From positions 137,954,897-138,018,896 of the forward strand of contig NC_081407.1 in the NCBI RefSeq assembly GCF_030272615.1: a stretch of 64,000 bases of DNA. The letters are read 5' to 3'. The stretch is from Cryptomeria japonica. Taxonomy: Eukaryota; Streptophyta; Pinopsida; Cupressales; Cupressaceae. Shown here piece after piece: positions 24,745 to 35,503 of the stretch. The notes below the pieces were generated by a model, which saw only the letters and a list, made by a program, of their open reading frames with translations, did not search any database and was not told where the DNA came from. How positions within the stretch are numbered: the stretch's first letter is position 1; each line of letters opens with the position of its first letter. The position numbers and the translations under genes are program-made.

Positions 24745-25077
24745 TGTTGACACACCTAGGAGCCTGTGTTGCAAGCCAAAACCAAACCTCCACCAAACAA
24801 GGAGAAGCAACCACAAGAAGCTATTTCACTAGTCAATGAACAAATGCATTGATGTGTATGAGATATGTTTCATTATGCAAACCCCATCCTTATAAAGTAT
24901 ATTACAAGAGAAAAGAATACAAGTGAATAGGACAAGTGCCCCAATTAGCAAGAAGAGTAGGTATAAACACTTTGGTACAAAAAATTATATACCTAATCTG
25001 ATTAGCCAATATACAGTTGTATGCATCTAGAAGAATGTTGATTCCAAAGTAGAGTTAAGAATATGTGTACACAAACA
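24745..25077 (-). repeat. 3' LTR of the short-LTR copia element
   Basis: It starts TGTTGACACACCTAGGAGCC and ends ACACAAACA beside the polypurine tract. It matches 30461-30803 and the solo LTR at 33633-33944. TATAAAG at 24891-24897 is conserved in the 5' LTR. Confidence 0.88.
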
Positions 25078-25439
25078 CCCCCCCTTAAGTGCAAATTAGG
25101 GAGAAAAATGCAAGAGCTGCAATCAGTGAATGAAAATGCATTATGCAATATTTGATGCATTATGGGTCTCGACCACATCACCATATTAGGTACCCATGTA
25201 TAACTACAATGAAATGAAATGCAAATCTCTCACACACGGTGAAAAGGAGAAAAACCCTATGGGAGAAAACTCTTGTCCAAAAGAGAGAAAACACAATGTT
25301 GAAAATATAAAAGTGAAAGGAAGGAGGACTCCTAAAGACCCTCCAAGGACTAGTTCCTTCACCTCTAACATCGATCATAACAAAAGATAGTGAGGAGATG
25401 GAAAAGGTTTAGTGCATGTGGATCTCAATATGCTTAGTG

Positions 25440-26266
25440 CAATGATGCTCCATTGGGTTGTGAGAAATATGTGTGGCACTCTAATAATCACACCAAAGAG
25501 TAGTGGGAAAATTAGTAGGAAATCTAGACTTGGCCATCTATGATTGAAGCGAAATTACCTCCTAACTAGCCAAGACTACTCTTCGATACTCAGCCTTAGT
25601 TGAGGATAATGTAATAGTAGTTTTCTTCTTGCAATACCAAGAAACTAGAAAAGAACCAACACAAAAGATAAAGGCAAAAGTAGATTTCCGGTCATCAACA
25701 TCACCAGCCCAATATGAGTCAGTGAAGCCCACAATCTCAGTAGCACCTAATGTGTAGTGAATGGAAATATATGTATTTCCCTAAATGTACCTCAAAATAC
25801 ACTTGGCTGCCTTCCAATGAATCCAATGAGGATCTTGAGATAACCAAGAGACAAGACCAATTGAAAAGGAAATATCAGGATGACCATGTGTCAATTACAA
25901 AAGGATGCCAACCAACTGTTGATACAAGGTAGTATCAAATGATGGAGTAGTGAAACTAGGAGACAACACAGCACTTGACAGAAAAGAAGGAGGGACTATC
26001 TTGCAATCATCCATCCTAAATCTCTGGAGCAAATAAAGAGTATACTTCTATTGAAAGATAGGAATACTGGTAGAAGACTAATGAACTTGAAGACCAAGGA
26101 AGTAATACAACAAACCAAGGTTGGTCATATCAAAATGCTCCATCAAATCTCATTGAGTATCCTCAATCATGGAAGGAGAACTTGTAGTGAGAATCAAGTC
26201 ATCCACATAAAGAACAAGAAGGAGAATATCCTCTCATTCCTTTGAATATAAACTTTAGGATCAAAG
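25440..26266 (-). pseudogene. short-LTR copia pol, part 2: RT C-terminus and RNase H
   Basis: On the minus strand: THGHPDISFSIGLVS, WKAAKCILRY, then GFTDSYWAGDVDDRKST, LVSWYCKKKTTITLSST and KAEYRRVV. These are the RT tail and RNase H of a copia polyprotein, with stops between blocks. The sequence is separated from the N-terminal RT at 28009 by the LINE. Confidence 0.82.
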
Positions 26267-26286
26267 AAACATCTAGTGAATCCAAA
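26267..26286 (+). repeat. LINE target-site duplication, left copy
   Basis: The 20 bp AAACATCTAGTGAATCCAAA is repeated exactly at 27989-28008 and flanks the LINE. Confidence 0.9.
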
Positions 26287-27988
26287 TAAACAATTTTAAA
26301 AATCCTCAATTTCTCTAATCAAATTTTGAATGGCGTCAACGACTCTCTCTCTCGCTTTGCAATTGCAACTTCCCTCATGACATCCCTTGCTGGCAATGGT
26401 CATCCTCTTTCTATCATTCCCCTTGCTTCGCATGCGTGAGATGCTGGCATTGCTTGGCCTTCGGTCTCTACTACTGATGTTGCTTGGCCCTCGACATCTA
26501 TCATTCCTGTGGGGGATTTGGGGGGTAAGGGTTCCTCCCGTCCTTGTCTACAAGGTGGGAAACCTTCCAATTTGGGGTAGAGTAAGGCTCAGAGGTCTCA
26601 TCTTAGAAGACAAAATATTGGTGAGTTTACCCCTATTGTTAATGCCATCTCAGTTAATCTGAAAGATGATACAATAGAGGAGATTTCTTACAATACATCT
26701 ATTCTGTCTTCAAATGGTATGATCTGTTGTTTTAGGGGTTTTTGGCCTTCTCTCCCTCAATTGCACACCTAGGTCTCTAATCAATGGGAGCCTCTTATTG
26801 CTGGTAAAGTCCATATTTTCCCAATGGCTAAGGGGTTTTTTGTTGCTAAGTTTAATAATGCTCAAGATAGAAATAAAATCTTATGTGATAATTTTTCTTG
26901 CTGGGAGGATAAATTTTTGTTAATGATCAAGCCTTGGCACCCTGATTTCAACCCTTCTACAAAAATGTTCAATAAGATTCCAACTTGGGTTAGGATCCCT
27001 AATCTCTCACTGCATTTATGGAATGACTCTCTTTTAGAGGAAGTGGGTAACACCTTGGGAGATTTCTTGATGATAGATGATGAATCCTTTGATATCTTCC
27101 ACTCCACATTTGCTCACATACTGGTTGATTTGGATATTTCAAAAGGGTTTCTTGCTAATATTTTACTTAGATCTTCTAAGGGTTATTGGTTCCAAGCCTT
27201 GGACTACGAAGGGATTCCCTCCCGCTACAGAAGATGCTCCAAAAATGGTCATGTGGCAGCACATTGTGGTTTTGAGAGAAAGGCATTGACAACCACATGG
27301 TGGAATGGCACTTCTCATCAGCATTATATGGTAATGAAGAAAACTGAATAACCTAGGAGTTTTTCAGATGTGGTTTCTATGGAATCACAAGATCTTGCAT
27401 CCCTATTGGGGTTGTTGAAACCGTGCTAGAGTCTCTAGCTGAAACCCCTATTGCGAGAACAAATGGGCCTTAGGATGCTACTTCTCGAGATAATGCTTTG
27501 GCCATTAATTCTGGTGGCCTTTCTGATAAATACAAGACAATAGGGATTTCTATTTCTGGTGGCCTTTCTGACAAAGCCAAGCCAGTAGGGACTTCTGAGT
27601 CTATGGATGTTTGCTTTCTCTCATAAATTAATGATGCACTGGGGTGGCATGACTTGGCAACGCAAGTGGAACAGGGTTGGATTTTTGTCAAGGGAAAAAA
27701 AGATAAGTCCTCTACACCCTCTTTTGACGTGACTCTCCACTTGTACAAGAGTAGTTCAAAATAAAAATCATGATGGTTCTTGTTCGGGGGCTGGTTTTTT
27801 GTTGGCTGCAAAATGTTCTTTTGCAACATTGTGTGATTGGATGTATGTTGTTCTTTTTGTAGTCTTAATTTGCTTGGTTGTCTGTACTTTCATGTTGGAC
27901 AACTTTCTGGTTGTGGGTTCTATATCCTTTCAAAATCTGAGTGTAAAGGGTTTCGAGTCCCTTCAAAACTTTATTTTCCTTTAATCAA
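26287..27988 (+). mobile_element. L1-type LINE with ORF1 but no ORF2
   Basis: It is flanked by a perfect 20-bp duplication. It contains an ORF1 region from about 26331 and then passes within about 60 bp into a 3' end that resembles the LINE tail at 32099-32322 (GGGTTTCGAGTCCCTTCAAA, TTTCCTTTAATCAAAA). The 4 kb or so of endonuclease and reverse transcriptase expected in ORF2 are absent. It lies in the opposite orientation to the host copia pol. Confidence 0.85.
26331..27770 (+). pseudogene. LINE ORF1 protein (DUF4283 and CCHC type)
   Basis: ATG at 26331 begins MASTTLSLALQLQ. After early frameshifts, a long open stretch at about 26640-27351 includes FWPSLPQ, MAKGFFVAKFNNAQDRNKIL, WEDKFLLMIKPWHPDFNPS, FNKIPTWVRIPNLSLHLWN and a zinc-knuckle-like segment (YRRCSKNGHVAAHC, with the first Cys of the CCHC changed to Arg). 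This is the DUF4283 plus zinc knuckle architecture of plant L1 ORF1 proteins, which bind RNA. Stop codons at about 27349, 27470 and 27625 break the rest, which is Ser/Gly-rich. Confidence 0.82.
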
Positions 27989-28008
27989 AAACATCTAGTG
28001 AATCCAAA
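27989..28008 (+). repeat. LINE target-site duplication, right copy
   Basis: Exact repeat of 26267-26286. Confidence 0.9.
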
Positions 28009-28500
28009 AGTAAGTAAAAAACTATCCATCTACTCATACCAAGCTCAAGGAACTTGCTTGAGACCATATAATAAATGATGTAGCTTGAAAACAAGTGAAT
28101 AATTATACATGAAGCATGGTGATTTATCCATATAGATCTCCTCTTAAAGATCACCATGTAGGAAAGAAATCTTAACATCCATCTGATACACGAACCGACC
28201 TTGTGATGCAACAATAGTAATGATAAGATGAATGGAATCCATGTTGGATAAAGGAGAAGAGGACTTAGAATAGTCAATACCCTCATCTAAGAAAATCCCT
28301 TAGCCACTAGACAAGCCTTATATTTATCAATAGAACCATCATCTACAAACTTGGTACGATACACCCACTTGCACCAAACCAACTTTCATCCCTTAGGAAG
28401 AGGAACCAAATTCCAAGTATGATTCTTCCTCAAAGAATAATACTCCTCCATCATAGCATTATCCCATTCTGGAACACTCAAAGCATCCAATTTTTTTAAG
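28009..28500 (-). pseudogene. short-LTR copia pol: RT N-terminal half
   Basis: On the minus strand: PEWDNAMMEEYYSLRKNHTW, NLVPLPKG, CKWVYRTKF, DKYKACLVAKGF, QMDVKISFLHGDL and LYGLKQVPLAWYE. This is the fingers and early palm of copia RT, with several stops. The catalytic block would follow, but the LINE interrupts it. Confidence 0.82.
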
Positions 28501-28749
28501 GGTTAACTTGGAAACTAAATGACTCAAAAGGCTGATACTTGAAACATGGGAATGAGTGCAACATATAGTATTGGGATCACCAACAAGAGGAATAGAATCC
28601 TCAATACTTGTATGATACCATAAAGGTTGACTAGGTGTAGGCAGAGGAGAAAGAGGAGAAGATGGAGTGATTTCTAAAATAAGATCAATATCATCATCTC
28701 AAAGAAAAACATCCTATAAATAAGAGTTGGGAAGAAGGGAGGAAGAGGC
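28501..28749 (-). pseudogene. short-LTR copia pol: IN-RT linker
   Basis: This is a decayed, Ser/Pro-rich linker between integrase and RT with stops in every frame. Its identity rests only on position. Confidence 0.5.
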
Positions 28750-29700
28750 CTATGATGGAGAATCCTTTGGAGTGAAAGACTCATCAAACTGAATATGATG
28801 AAAAAAATTTACCTCTTGAGTAACAATATCAAACAAATGACAACCCTTCACATCCTCACAATATCCAACAAAGATGAAACATTGACTCTTCTTCTCAATT
28901 GCCTTGCATCTAGCATCTAGAATGAATGTCCATGCATCATTGCCAAATACTCTGAAGTAGGAAACCTTGGGCTTGACACAAGACCAAGCCTCCTTGGGAG
29001 TCATATTCTGCATTTCCTTGTGAGGTATATAGTTCAGAATGTAGTTGGCACAATTGACATCCTCTGCCCAAATTATTGGAGCCATGGACCTATACTATAG
29101 CATGCAATTGGCCATCTCCCATAAGGTTCTATTTTTTGTCTCAGCCACACCATTTTGTTGAGGAGTGTATGGAACTGTGTGCTGATGAAGAATACCTTGA
29201 GCATGACAAGATTCCTAAAATGCTTGATTGACATACTCCCCCCATTATTTGTGTGAATCTTTTGAAGGGAATGTCTTCACTTCTTCTCCACAAAATCAAG
29301 GAAGGTTATGAAACGTCGAACAAAATCATACTTATACTTCAAAAAGTACATGCATGTGCACTAAGAAGAGTCATCAATAAAGGTGAGCACATACTTGGCC
29401 CCTAAAAATGGAGTGGGGAATAAAATGAGGTGACTATGCACTAACTCAAGGGGAGTTGAAGTTGGTGTGGCCAAACTCTTAGGAAATGGATCCCTATGAT
29501 GTTTGCCAAGAGTATAACCCTAATAAACTCTATCTAAACAAGAGATCTTAGGTAGATGAATCTCCAACTTTTGTGTGCTCATCTGTTGTAGATATCTGTA
29601 ATTCAAGGGCCCAAATTGTTCGTGCCAAAGTTTGCTCATAGAATCTGCATGAATAATAAGGCATGATCCTAATCAAGACTCAAATTCATCAAACCTATAC
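28750..29700 (-). pseudogene. short-LTR copia pol: integrase
   Basis: The open part at 29085-28750 reads APIIWAEDVNCANYILNYIP ... TPKEAWSCVKPKVSYFRVFG ... KCIFVGY-like, the integrase C-terminal region of copia. To the right, the core and the GAG-pre-integrase zone (LSKLWHEQFG-like near 29620, HTVPYTPQQNGV-like near 29160) are present with stops and frameshifts. It is inactive. Confidence 0.8.
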
Positions 29701-29875
29701 AAATGGGTTGCATGATCAATTTTTTATGTGTAGGAGAGAACTCAATAAGTCTTCCATCACCATGATGGAAAATTCGATGGGTGGAAATTAGATTCTATGA
29801 AATATCACGAACAAGAAGAACATCCTTAATGCTTCTATCCTGCATTGGAACTGAGCCTATCCTCAAAAATAGAAT

Positions 29876-30110
29876 CTAAGAAGAGTTCCCAATGACAATA
29901 TATGAAGTAGGACTATCAAAAAGAGAATCAAGAAGATCCACAGTATGAGTCATATGATGAGGACTAGAATTAAGAATCCAACTAGAATCAGAAGAGGACA
30001 AAGCCCTAGTTGAAAGAGATTTCTCTTTTCTCAAGGAAGAAGAATTAAGCATGGAAATATTGTGCTTCCTCATAGCTTCCTCCAATTCTACTAGCCTTTC
30101 AAATAATATT
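29876..30110 (-). pseudogene. short-LTR copia protease remnant
   Basis: SSWILNSSPHHMTHTVDLL matches the copia protease signature W-x-x-D-S-G-A-x-x-H-M, but D-S-G has become N-S-S, so the catalytic Asp is lost. Upstream (to 30460) I see only about 375 bp without a recognisable capsid domain. Confidence 0.75.
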
Positions 30111-30448
30111 GCTACCTATTGGTGACAATTTCCAGATCAAGGATTAAGAACTATGTCTTCACAAACTATGAACCAAAAAATAAACCACAGATTTCAACCT
30201 TTCCACCAAATAAATTCGTATGTCCAACATAGAAAATAAAATGTCAATGATGCCATAGCTTCTACAAAAAAAACCTCCAAATATGGATATGAAATAATAA
30301 AACTAGAACAATAACCTTGGAGGATGAAAATATTTTTGCCAAATGACAATGGAAAAGAATCACTTAAACAAATACCTTTATAGAGAAAAATACTGGATCA
30401 AAGACTTGGTGAAAAATCACTGAGTGGGAAGGGGTTCCTGTCATAGTT

Positions 30449-30460
30449 GCTCTAATACCA
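30449..30460 (-). promoter_or_regulatory. primer binding site of the short-LTR copia element
   Basis: The minus strand reads TGGTATTAGAGC, directly adjacent to the 5' LTR. It is complementary to the initiator-Met tRNA 3' end with one change. Confidence 0.82.
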
Positions 30461-30803
30461 TGTTGACACACCTAGTAGCCTATGCTACAAGTCAAAACCA
30501 AACCTCCACCAAACAGTGAGAAGCAACCACAAGAATTCATTTCACTACTCAATGAACAAATGCATTGATGTGTATAATAGATGTTACATTGTACAAACAC
30601 CGTGCTTATAAAGTAGAATATGGGAGAAATGAATACAAGTGACAAGGACAAATTCCCTAATCAGGAAGAAGAGTAGGCATAACCACTCTGGCACAAAAAT
30701 GATATAACTAACCCAATTAGCTAATATATATTTGTATGCATCTAGAAGAATTTTTATTTCTAAGTAAACTTAAGAATGCGTGTACAACATAAACACATAC
30801 ACA
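30461..30803 (-). repeat. 5' LTR of the short-LTR copia element
   Basis: It starts TGTTGACACACCTAGTAGCC and matches 24745-25077 and 33633-33944. Its right end is slightly eroded (ACACATACACA). Confidence 0.86.
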
Positions 30804-31503
30804 ATTAGAACAATAATGAAAGGATGATAGTAGACCAAGATAAATATAGAGATGAGGGGAGAGGTGGGACAAGATCCAAGACGTGCAATATCTTGATTTT
30901 CTAGAATCCTTTCAATTATCTTCTATGAATATCTCATCTCTTTGATGGATAATTGATGGTGATCCAAGATATTGATGATAAGAGGAGATTACATAATAAA
31001 ATCCAAAAATATTGCAAAGCTAACTTTTGTAAGTCAATTAAGTTTTTATAAGCTGTCTTGGTCTATTACCATCCTTTGATTTCTCTTCTATAGCTATCTC
31101 ATCCCATTGATGGATCATGGAGTATGATCTATAACATTAATGATAGAAATAAATTAAAAAATTACATTACCAAATCTAAAAATCTTGCCAAGCTAATTCT
31201 TGGATGTCAACTAAATTGTAATAAAAAAATGTCAACTAATTTTTGGATCATGGAGTTTGATCCTTGAAAGCATTGGTAATAAAAAAATCACATAATCAAA
31301 TCAAACAATCTTGCCAAACTAACTTTTGGATTTTCATTTGATCATGGATCATGGAGTATGATCCAAAACGCTGATATCAAAAGATTACATTATCAAATTA
31401 AATAATCTTGATAAATTTTTGAATTTCCATTTGATGATGGATCATAGAGTATGATCCAAAACATTGTCAATAAAATAATTAAATAATCAAATCCAAAAAT
31501 CAA
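30804..31503 (+). repeat. segment X, copy 1, right part with tandem arm
   Basis: A central unique block of about 150 bp (AGACCAAGATAA, GATGAGGGGAGAGGTG, CCTTTCAATTATCT) is shared with 33945-34057 and 60781-60890. It is followed by about five degenerate units of roughly 80-110 bp, each with a GGATCATGGAGTATGATCC-like core and AATCTTGCCAAACTAACTT. The match to the other copies ends near 31503. Confidence 0.75.
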
Positions 31504-32098
31504 GGATGATGTTCATTTTAACCACTTAGTGAAATGAAATGAGAATTTATTGCCAATTTGAACCCCTGATTAGGTTATATGATGTTCATTTTAATGTTAT
31601 CAAATTAGTATATCTGATAAACTTAATAGAAATCATGCACAAAAGAAACCCAGCATGCAAACAACAATCAAAATGTCCAACAATGAGAACAACTGTGCAA
31701 GAATAAAGGTCAATTGTGTCATAAATAGATCAATAGTGTAGCTATATTGCTCAATTGCGTTGCTCTGGAGCTCAACTACGTAGTTTTGGGGCTCAACTAC
31801 ACAACTTTAAGCCTCAAATGTGTAGGTTTGGCTCTTAGTTACATAGATTTGAGCCTTTATTGCATAGAAAATTGAAGTCATAGCTTCTCACCTACATGTA
31901 AACAGAAAAATCACAAATTCGTCATATTTTTTATGTGATTCACGTCAGCTTCACCAAAATGTCAACTAGGAAAAGTAGTTAGAATAACACATGATATCAA
32001 AATTCAACCACGAAGCTAACATCATTGAAATAACCTAATCTCATCATTGAAACTATGGAAATGAAATGCATTAAACAAAATAATAAACACTATGCAAA
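31504..32098. other. non-coding stretch with degenerate tandem repeat
   Basis: There is no supported gene. At about 31735-31870 there are five or six degenerate units of roughly 25 bp related to GGCTCAACTACGTAGTTTTG. Their style resembles the repeats in the Tat-like 3' region at 37480-37880. The first copy of the 14-bp LINE duplication, AAACACTATGCAAA, is at 32085-32098. Confidence 0.5.
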
Positions 32099-32322
32099 TT
32101 ACTAGTGAAAGTCTTTGGCCTTTTTCCTTTTTAGCTTGGTTTCATTGATATCTCTTTGTTGCTAGGCTAAGTTTGGGTTGCTGGTTATCTTTGATGTATC
32201 TTTTGGCAGCTGTCTGTTTTGGGTTTCAGATCCTTGTAAAATCCAAGGGTTTCAGGTCCCTTCAAAACTTGTTGTAAGGGGTTTTGGGTCCCCTCAAAAC
32301 ATGTTTTCCCATTAATCAAAAC
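32099..32322 (+). mobile_element. 5'-truncated LINE, 3' tail only
   Basis: This 224-bp insert ends TTTTCCCATTAATCAAAA and resembles the last part of the LINE at 26287-27988. It is bounded by a perfect 14-bp duplication, AAACACTATGCAAA (32085-32098 and 32323-32336). This is typical 5' truncation during target-primed reverse transcription. Confidence 0.85.
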
Positions 32323-32336
32323 AAACACTATGCAAA

Positions 32337-33124
32337 CCAACACTATGCATCTCCTTCATTCCATTTCATTGTTTTTCTTTATCCTCTAATTGGATGTGGC
32401 TCTCAAATAGGTGAGTGCACAAATATGACAAAGCAAGGCCAATTTGATGCTGCGATGATGATGAGGATAATCGAAAGATTGTGGTTATGACAATGAGAAA
32501 TGAAAGCTCAATTTATAGATTTTGAAGGTCGATTGGACAGATGAGATCAAATATCAATTGATGAACAAGATTGAATGAGAGGATGATTTAAGTGAAGCCA
32601 AGTGGGAAAGTTCCATTTGCAAGGGTAGATGGAAATAGAAGGTTAGTAGATTTAAGTGGAGCGAAATTAGGAAAGTGGAAGAGTGAGGTGGAGTTAGAAA
32701 TGGAGATGAAAATTGAGTGGAATCAATAAATATTCATTTATTAATTCACTCCAAATTAGTAATCAGCCAATCAAATAATTATTTAATTATGACAAAATAA
32801 TTAGGGACAAATAAATAATGAATTTATTTATCCTAAGAAGGACATGTTAGCATAAAGGGGGTTAATAATTAAATGATTGTTTAACCCTAGGAGGGGATTA
32901 GGTCAAATTAACGCTAAAGAGGTAGATATCGAATAATTGACATAATTATTTAATCGAGTAGACAAGAAGAGCGATTTAGGCCAAATTGACAGTAGATGAT
33001 CAAATTAGAGGACATAATTAATTAATTGAAGAATGACACAATATCGATGAATGATAAAGACTAAATGGGCTATGAGGAGACATGTTAAAAAGGGGAGTTG
33101 TAGGTGTTGACCATTTTTTAGTGT
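32337..33124. other. AT-rich non-coding stretch, possibly part of a Tat-like LTR
   Basis: There is no gene. The 32700-33060 part has alternating TTATTTAATTAA-like and AGG-rich phrases similar in style to the end of the LTR at 36600-36926. AAAGCTCAATTTATAG near 32506 resembles the GAGCTCTATTTATAG promoter region there. I could not place LTR ends, so the assignment is weak. Confidence 0.35.
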
Positions 33125-33632
33125 CTGCAGGTCCATTTTGAAACATTTAATTTTTGTTTCAAGTGATTTTTCTTGTCCATGTCATCTTGTACTAGTGCAC
33201 CAACTACATTTTCTATATATTTATTTTCTTTGATGACTTAAGAAAAATATTAGTTGATATATAATTTAAATCAATCCACGTGAGTCCATTTTGACACATT
33301 CTATTTTTGTTTCAAATGATTTTTTAATTATTCGTTATATTTCTAAACTTTCTTACAAAATATTTCCTATAATCTCTATATCTTGGTAAGTAAATAGTAT
33401 TGCTAATATTTTTAGATTAACATGTTTTTTGTATTTTAAAAAAAATAATTATAAAAGTTTTTTTGGCTATTAATTTTGGTAATTAATTAAATTTTGAATT
33501 AAAAACATGAAATTTTCATATTCTAGAATATCAAATTGGCAAGATTTCTAGATTTGATTATGTAAAAAAAATTATCATCAATATTTTGGGTCATATTCCA
33601 TGATCCAATATCTTAATGAGATGGATAAATAA
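33125..33632 (+). repeat. segment X, copy 2, left part
   Basis: It begins GTCCATTTTGAAACATTTAA and matches 24231-24744 and 60264-60775 in order, including the inverted arm unit. It stops at the solo LTR. Confidence 0.78.
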
Positions 33633-33944
33633 TGTTGGCGCATCTAGGAGCCTATGCTACAAGCCAAAAACAAACCTCCAAAAAACAATGAGAAGCAACC
33701 ACAATAAGCTATTTCACCTATATATTAACACATGCATTTATGTGTATAAGATATGTTGCATTGTACAAAATTTGCTCTTATAAGGACAAATGCCACAACT
33801 AGGAAGGAGTAGGTATAACCACTCTGGCACAAAAAATGATATACCTATCTTGGCCAGCTAATACATAGTTGTATGCATCTAGAAGAATGATGATTCCTAA
33901 GTAAACTTAAGAATACATATACAACATAAATGCATACACCAACA
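33633..33944 (-). repeat. solo LTR of the short-LTR copia family
   Basis: It starts TGTTGGCGCATCTAGGAGCC and ends ATACACCAACA. It matches 24745-25077 and 30461-30803, with no internal sequence. The flanks AATAA and AAGAA fit a decayed duplication of the same GAGAA site that is occupied by the full element in X copy 1. Confidence 0.86.
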
Positions 33945-34057
33945 AAGAACAATATTTAAAGGATGATAGTAGACCAAGATAACTATAGAGATGAGGGGAG
34001 AGGTGGCACAAGATCCAAGACATAGTATCTTGATCTAGTAGAATCCTTTCAATTATC
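33945..34057 (+). repeat. segment X, copy 2, centre
   Basis: It continues with AACAATATTTAAAGGATG and GATGAGGGGAGAGGTGGC up to CAATTATCT, where the other copies go on with TCTATGA but this one switches to NPF exon sequence. Confidence 0.78.
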
Positions 34058-34530
34058 TGCACAACCTCCATGGATTGGGTCTTGTGGCACCCTCAGTTGT
34101 CTTTGTCTCTTGTTGAATCGTCACCGCATCGAAGAACCTGGAAGAAAGAGTAGAAGATGATCAGTGATATCAAATTTTTGCAATGTTGTTTCTGCATTAG
34201 ATTGTGTAAAAGTTTTTTATTATTATTTCAGATCATACGATATGTAATATTTTATTGTTTCTTTCACCTCTGTTATATGTTGATGATGGATCATGGAAAA
34301 CAAAATGGATCAATGATGTTGATTGATTGTTTATGGATTAGATTGTGTATGAGTTTTTGCATAAACATTATGGTGTGCAATTTTTTTGCTTCTTTTGGCT
34401 CTCTTGTATCTTGATGATGGATCATGGAGAAAAAGAATAGATCAATAATGTTGATTATTATAGTGGCTATCTTGTATCTTGATGATGAATTGCAGAGAAA
34501 AACAATGGATCAAATATGTTGATCGATGTT
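34058..34530 (-). pseudogene. NPF transporter gene fragment: 80 bp of exon plus intron
   Basis: On the minus strand, 34137-34058 translates without stops as FFDAVTIQQETKTTEGATRP followed by NPWRLC. This is homologous to the start of the NPF exon at 63518 (FFDKAAIPHDTDRTEGATRP). The splice acceptor CTTCTTCCAG is conserved just outside it (34138-34147). The sequence to about 34530 matches the intron at 63521-63980, including GGATTAGATTGTGTAAAAG and GATGATGGATCATGGAGAAA repeats. The exon is cut at 34058, at the junction with segment X. The fragment cannot encode a transporter. Confidence 0.82.
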
Positions 34531-34884
34531 GTTTTTAGATGAGAAGTTACAAAAATTCTCATGTATTATTTTTGTCAATTGCTTTCATCCCTTCATTCTT
34601 AGAATAAATTCATGCTTTCTCTTGTATTGCTTCTCCATATACAAAATGTTGAACTTAAATTTGACTAAGAAAAGAAAAACTAACAAATTGGTTCATATCA
34701 ATACTATTTTGATAAATTTTATTTAGGCTTATTGACATTTTTTGAAGAGATTAGTGCCTAATTTTATGTCTTAAGATTATTTGAGATGTTTAATTCATTT
34801 ACAAAGAGTGCCTTATTTGGTAACATAGTCATATGTACAACTATTAGAATACCAGACAAACAGTTGCAAGAAATATACGATATT
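34531..34884. other. AT-rich non-coding stretch
   Basis: I see no gene, repeat unit or motif here. It may be further NPF intron sequence. Confidence 0.4.
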
Positions 34885-35503
34885 GTGAAAAAATATGTAC
34901 TTATTAAACCTTAATCAAAATCACAAATATTTCCATGCAACATAGAGAAGATCAATACAAAAATAAATTTTCATCAATTTAACATGTTATGACATTTATC
35001 TAATCTCTATTACACTTACACTAGGAGATGTGGTGAAGAAGGATATTAAAAATAAACCTACCATTTTACGCTATATAAGTGATATAAGAGAATCCAAGTT
35101 GTAAGAGAAATATTTAATCACCCAGAAATATTATTTCATTTTCAATAATAGCTAAAAATGGTAGTGTTAATATTTTTAATAAGTTAGCATTTATGCACGT
35201 ATGGACACAAAACACTTACACGAACCTCTATAATGGTGAAATGAATTCAATGATGAAGAAATCATTTCATTATCTTTTTTCATTTATGAGATATTAATAT
35301 TTTGATTTTTCAAAATCTTTTTTAAAAATATTCAAAGTCAAATTTGAATGGGCCTAAAACTTGGTAAAAAATAAAAATGTTCCCTAATGGTCATGGACAA
35401 CCATATTTTCGAGATCTTTTCAATGATATATGATTGTTGAAAATTCAATGGCTGGATAAAAAGTTATGACCCTAAGAAGTTGCAATACCTATCCGCGGAA
35501 AAA
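34885..35503 (+). repeat. segment X, copy 3, part 1
   Basis: It matches 22855-23500 (ATTAAACCTTAATCAAAATC, CCATGCAACATAGAG, GCACGTATGGACA) and is interrupted at 35504 by a gypsy-type LTR. Confidence 0.78.

Larger units (their letters stand above)
24745..30803 (-). mobile_element. Ty1/copia element with short LTRs, gag-poor, minus strand
   Basis: It is bounded by LTRs of about 333 and 343 bp. The left flank is GAGAA (24740-24744) and the right flank holds TAGAA near 30806, consistent with a decayed target duplication. The minus strand has a perfect primer binding site (TGGTATTAGAGC), then a short gag/protease remnant, integrase, RT, RNase H and a polypurine tract (complement of CCCCCCCTTAAG, 25078-25089). 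Only about 375 bp separate the protease remnant from the 5' LTR, so most of gag is missing. A LINE interrupts RT. The style of its RT (HHLLYGLKQVPLAWYE) resembles the Tork/Angela group. Confidence 0.88.

Noticed and set aside
25178-25390. Small frames of 60-66 residues next to the short-LTR copia 3' LTR
   Set aside because: They lie in the untranslated segment between RNase H and the polypurine tract, with no family match.
31735-31870. CRISPR-like array
   Set aside because: The units are degenerate, have no unique spacers of constant length, and lie in plant DNA.
34157-34414. Plus-strand frame of 85 residues with many Cys and Phe
   Set aside because: It overlaps NPF intron repeats in antisense and has no counterpart as protein in the related intron at 63540-64000.
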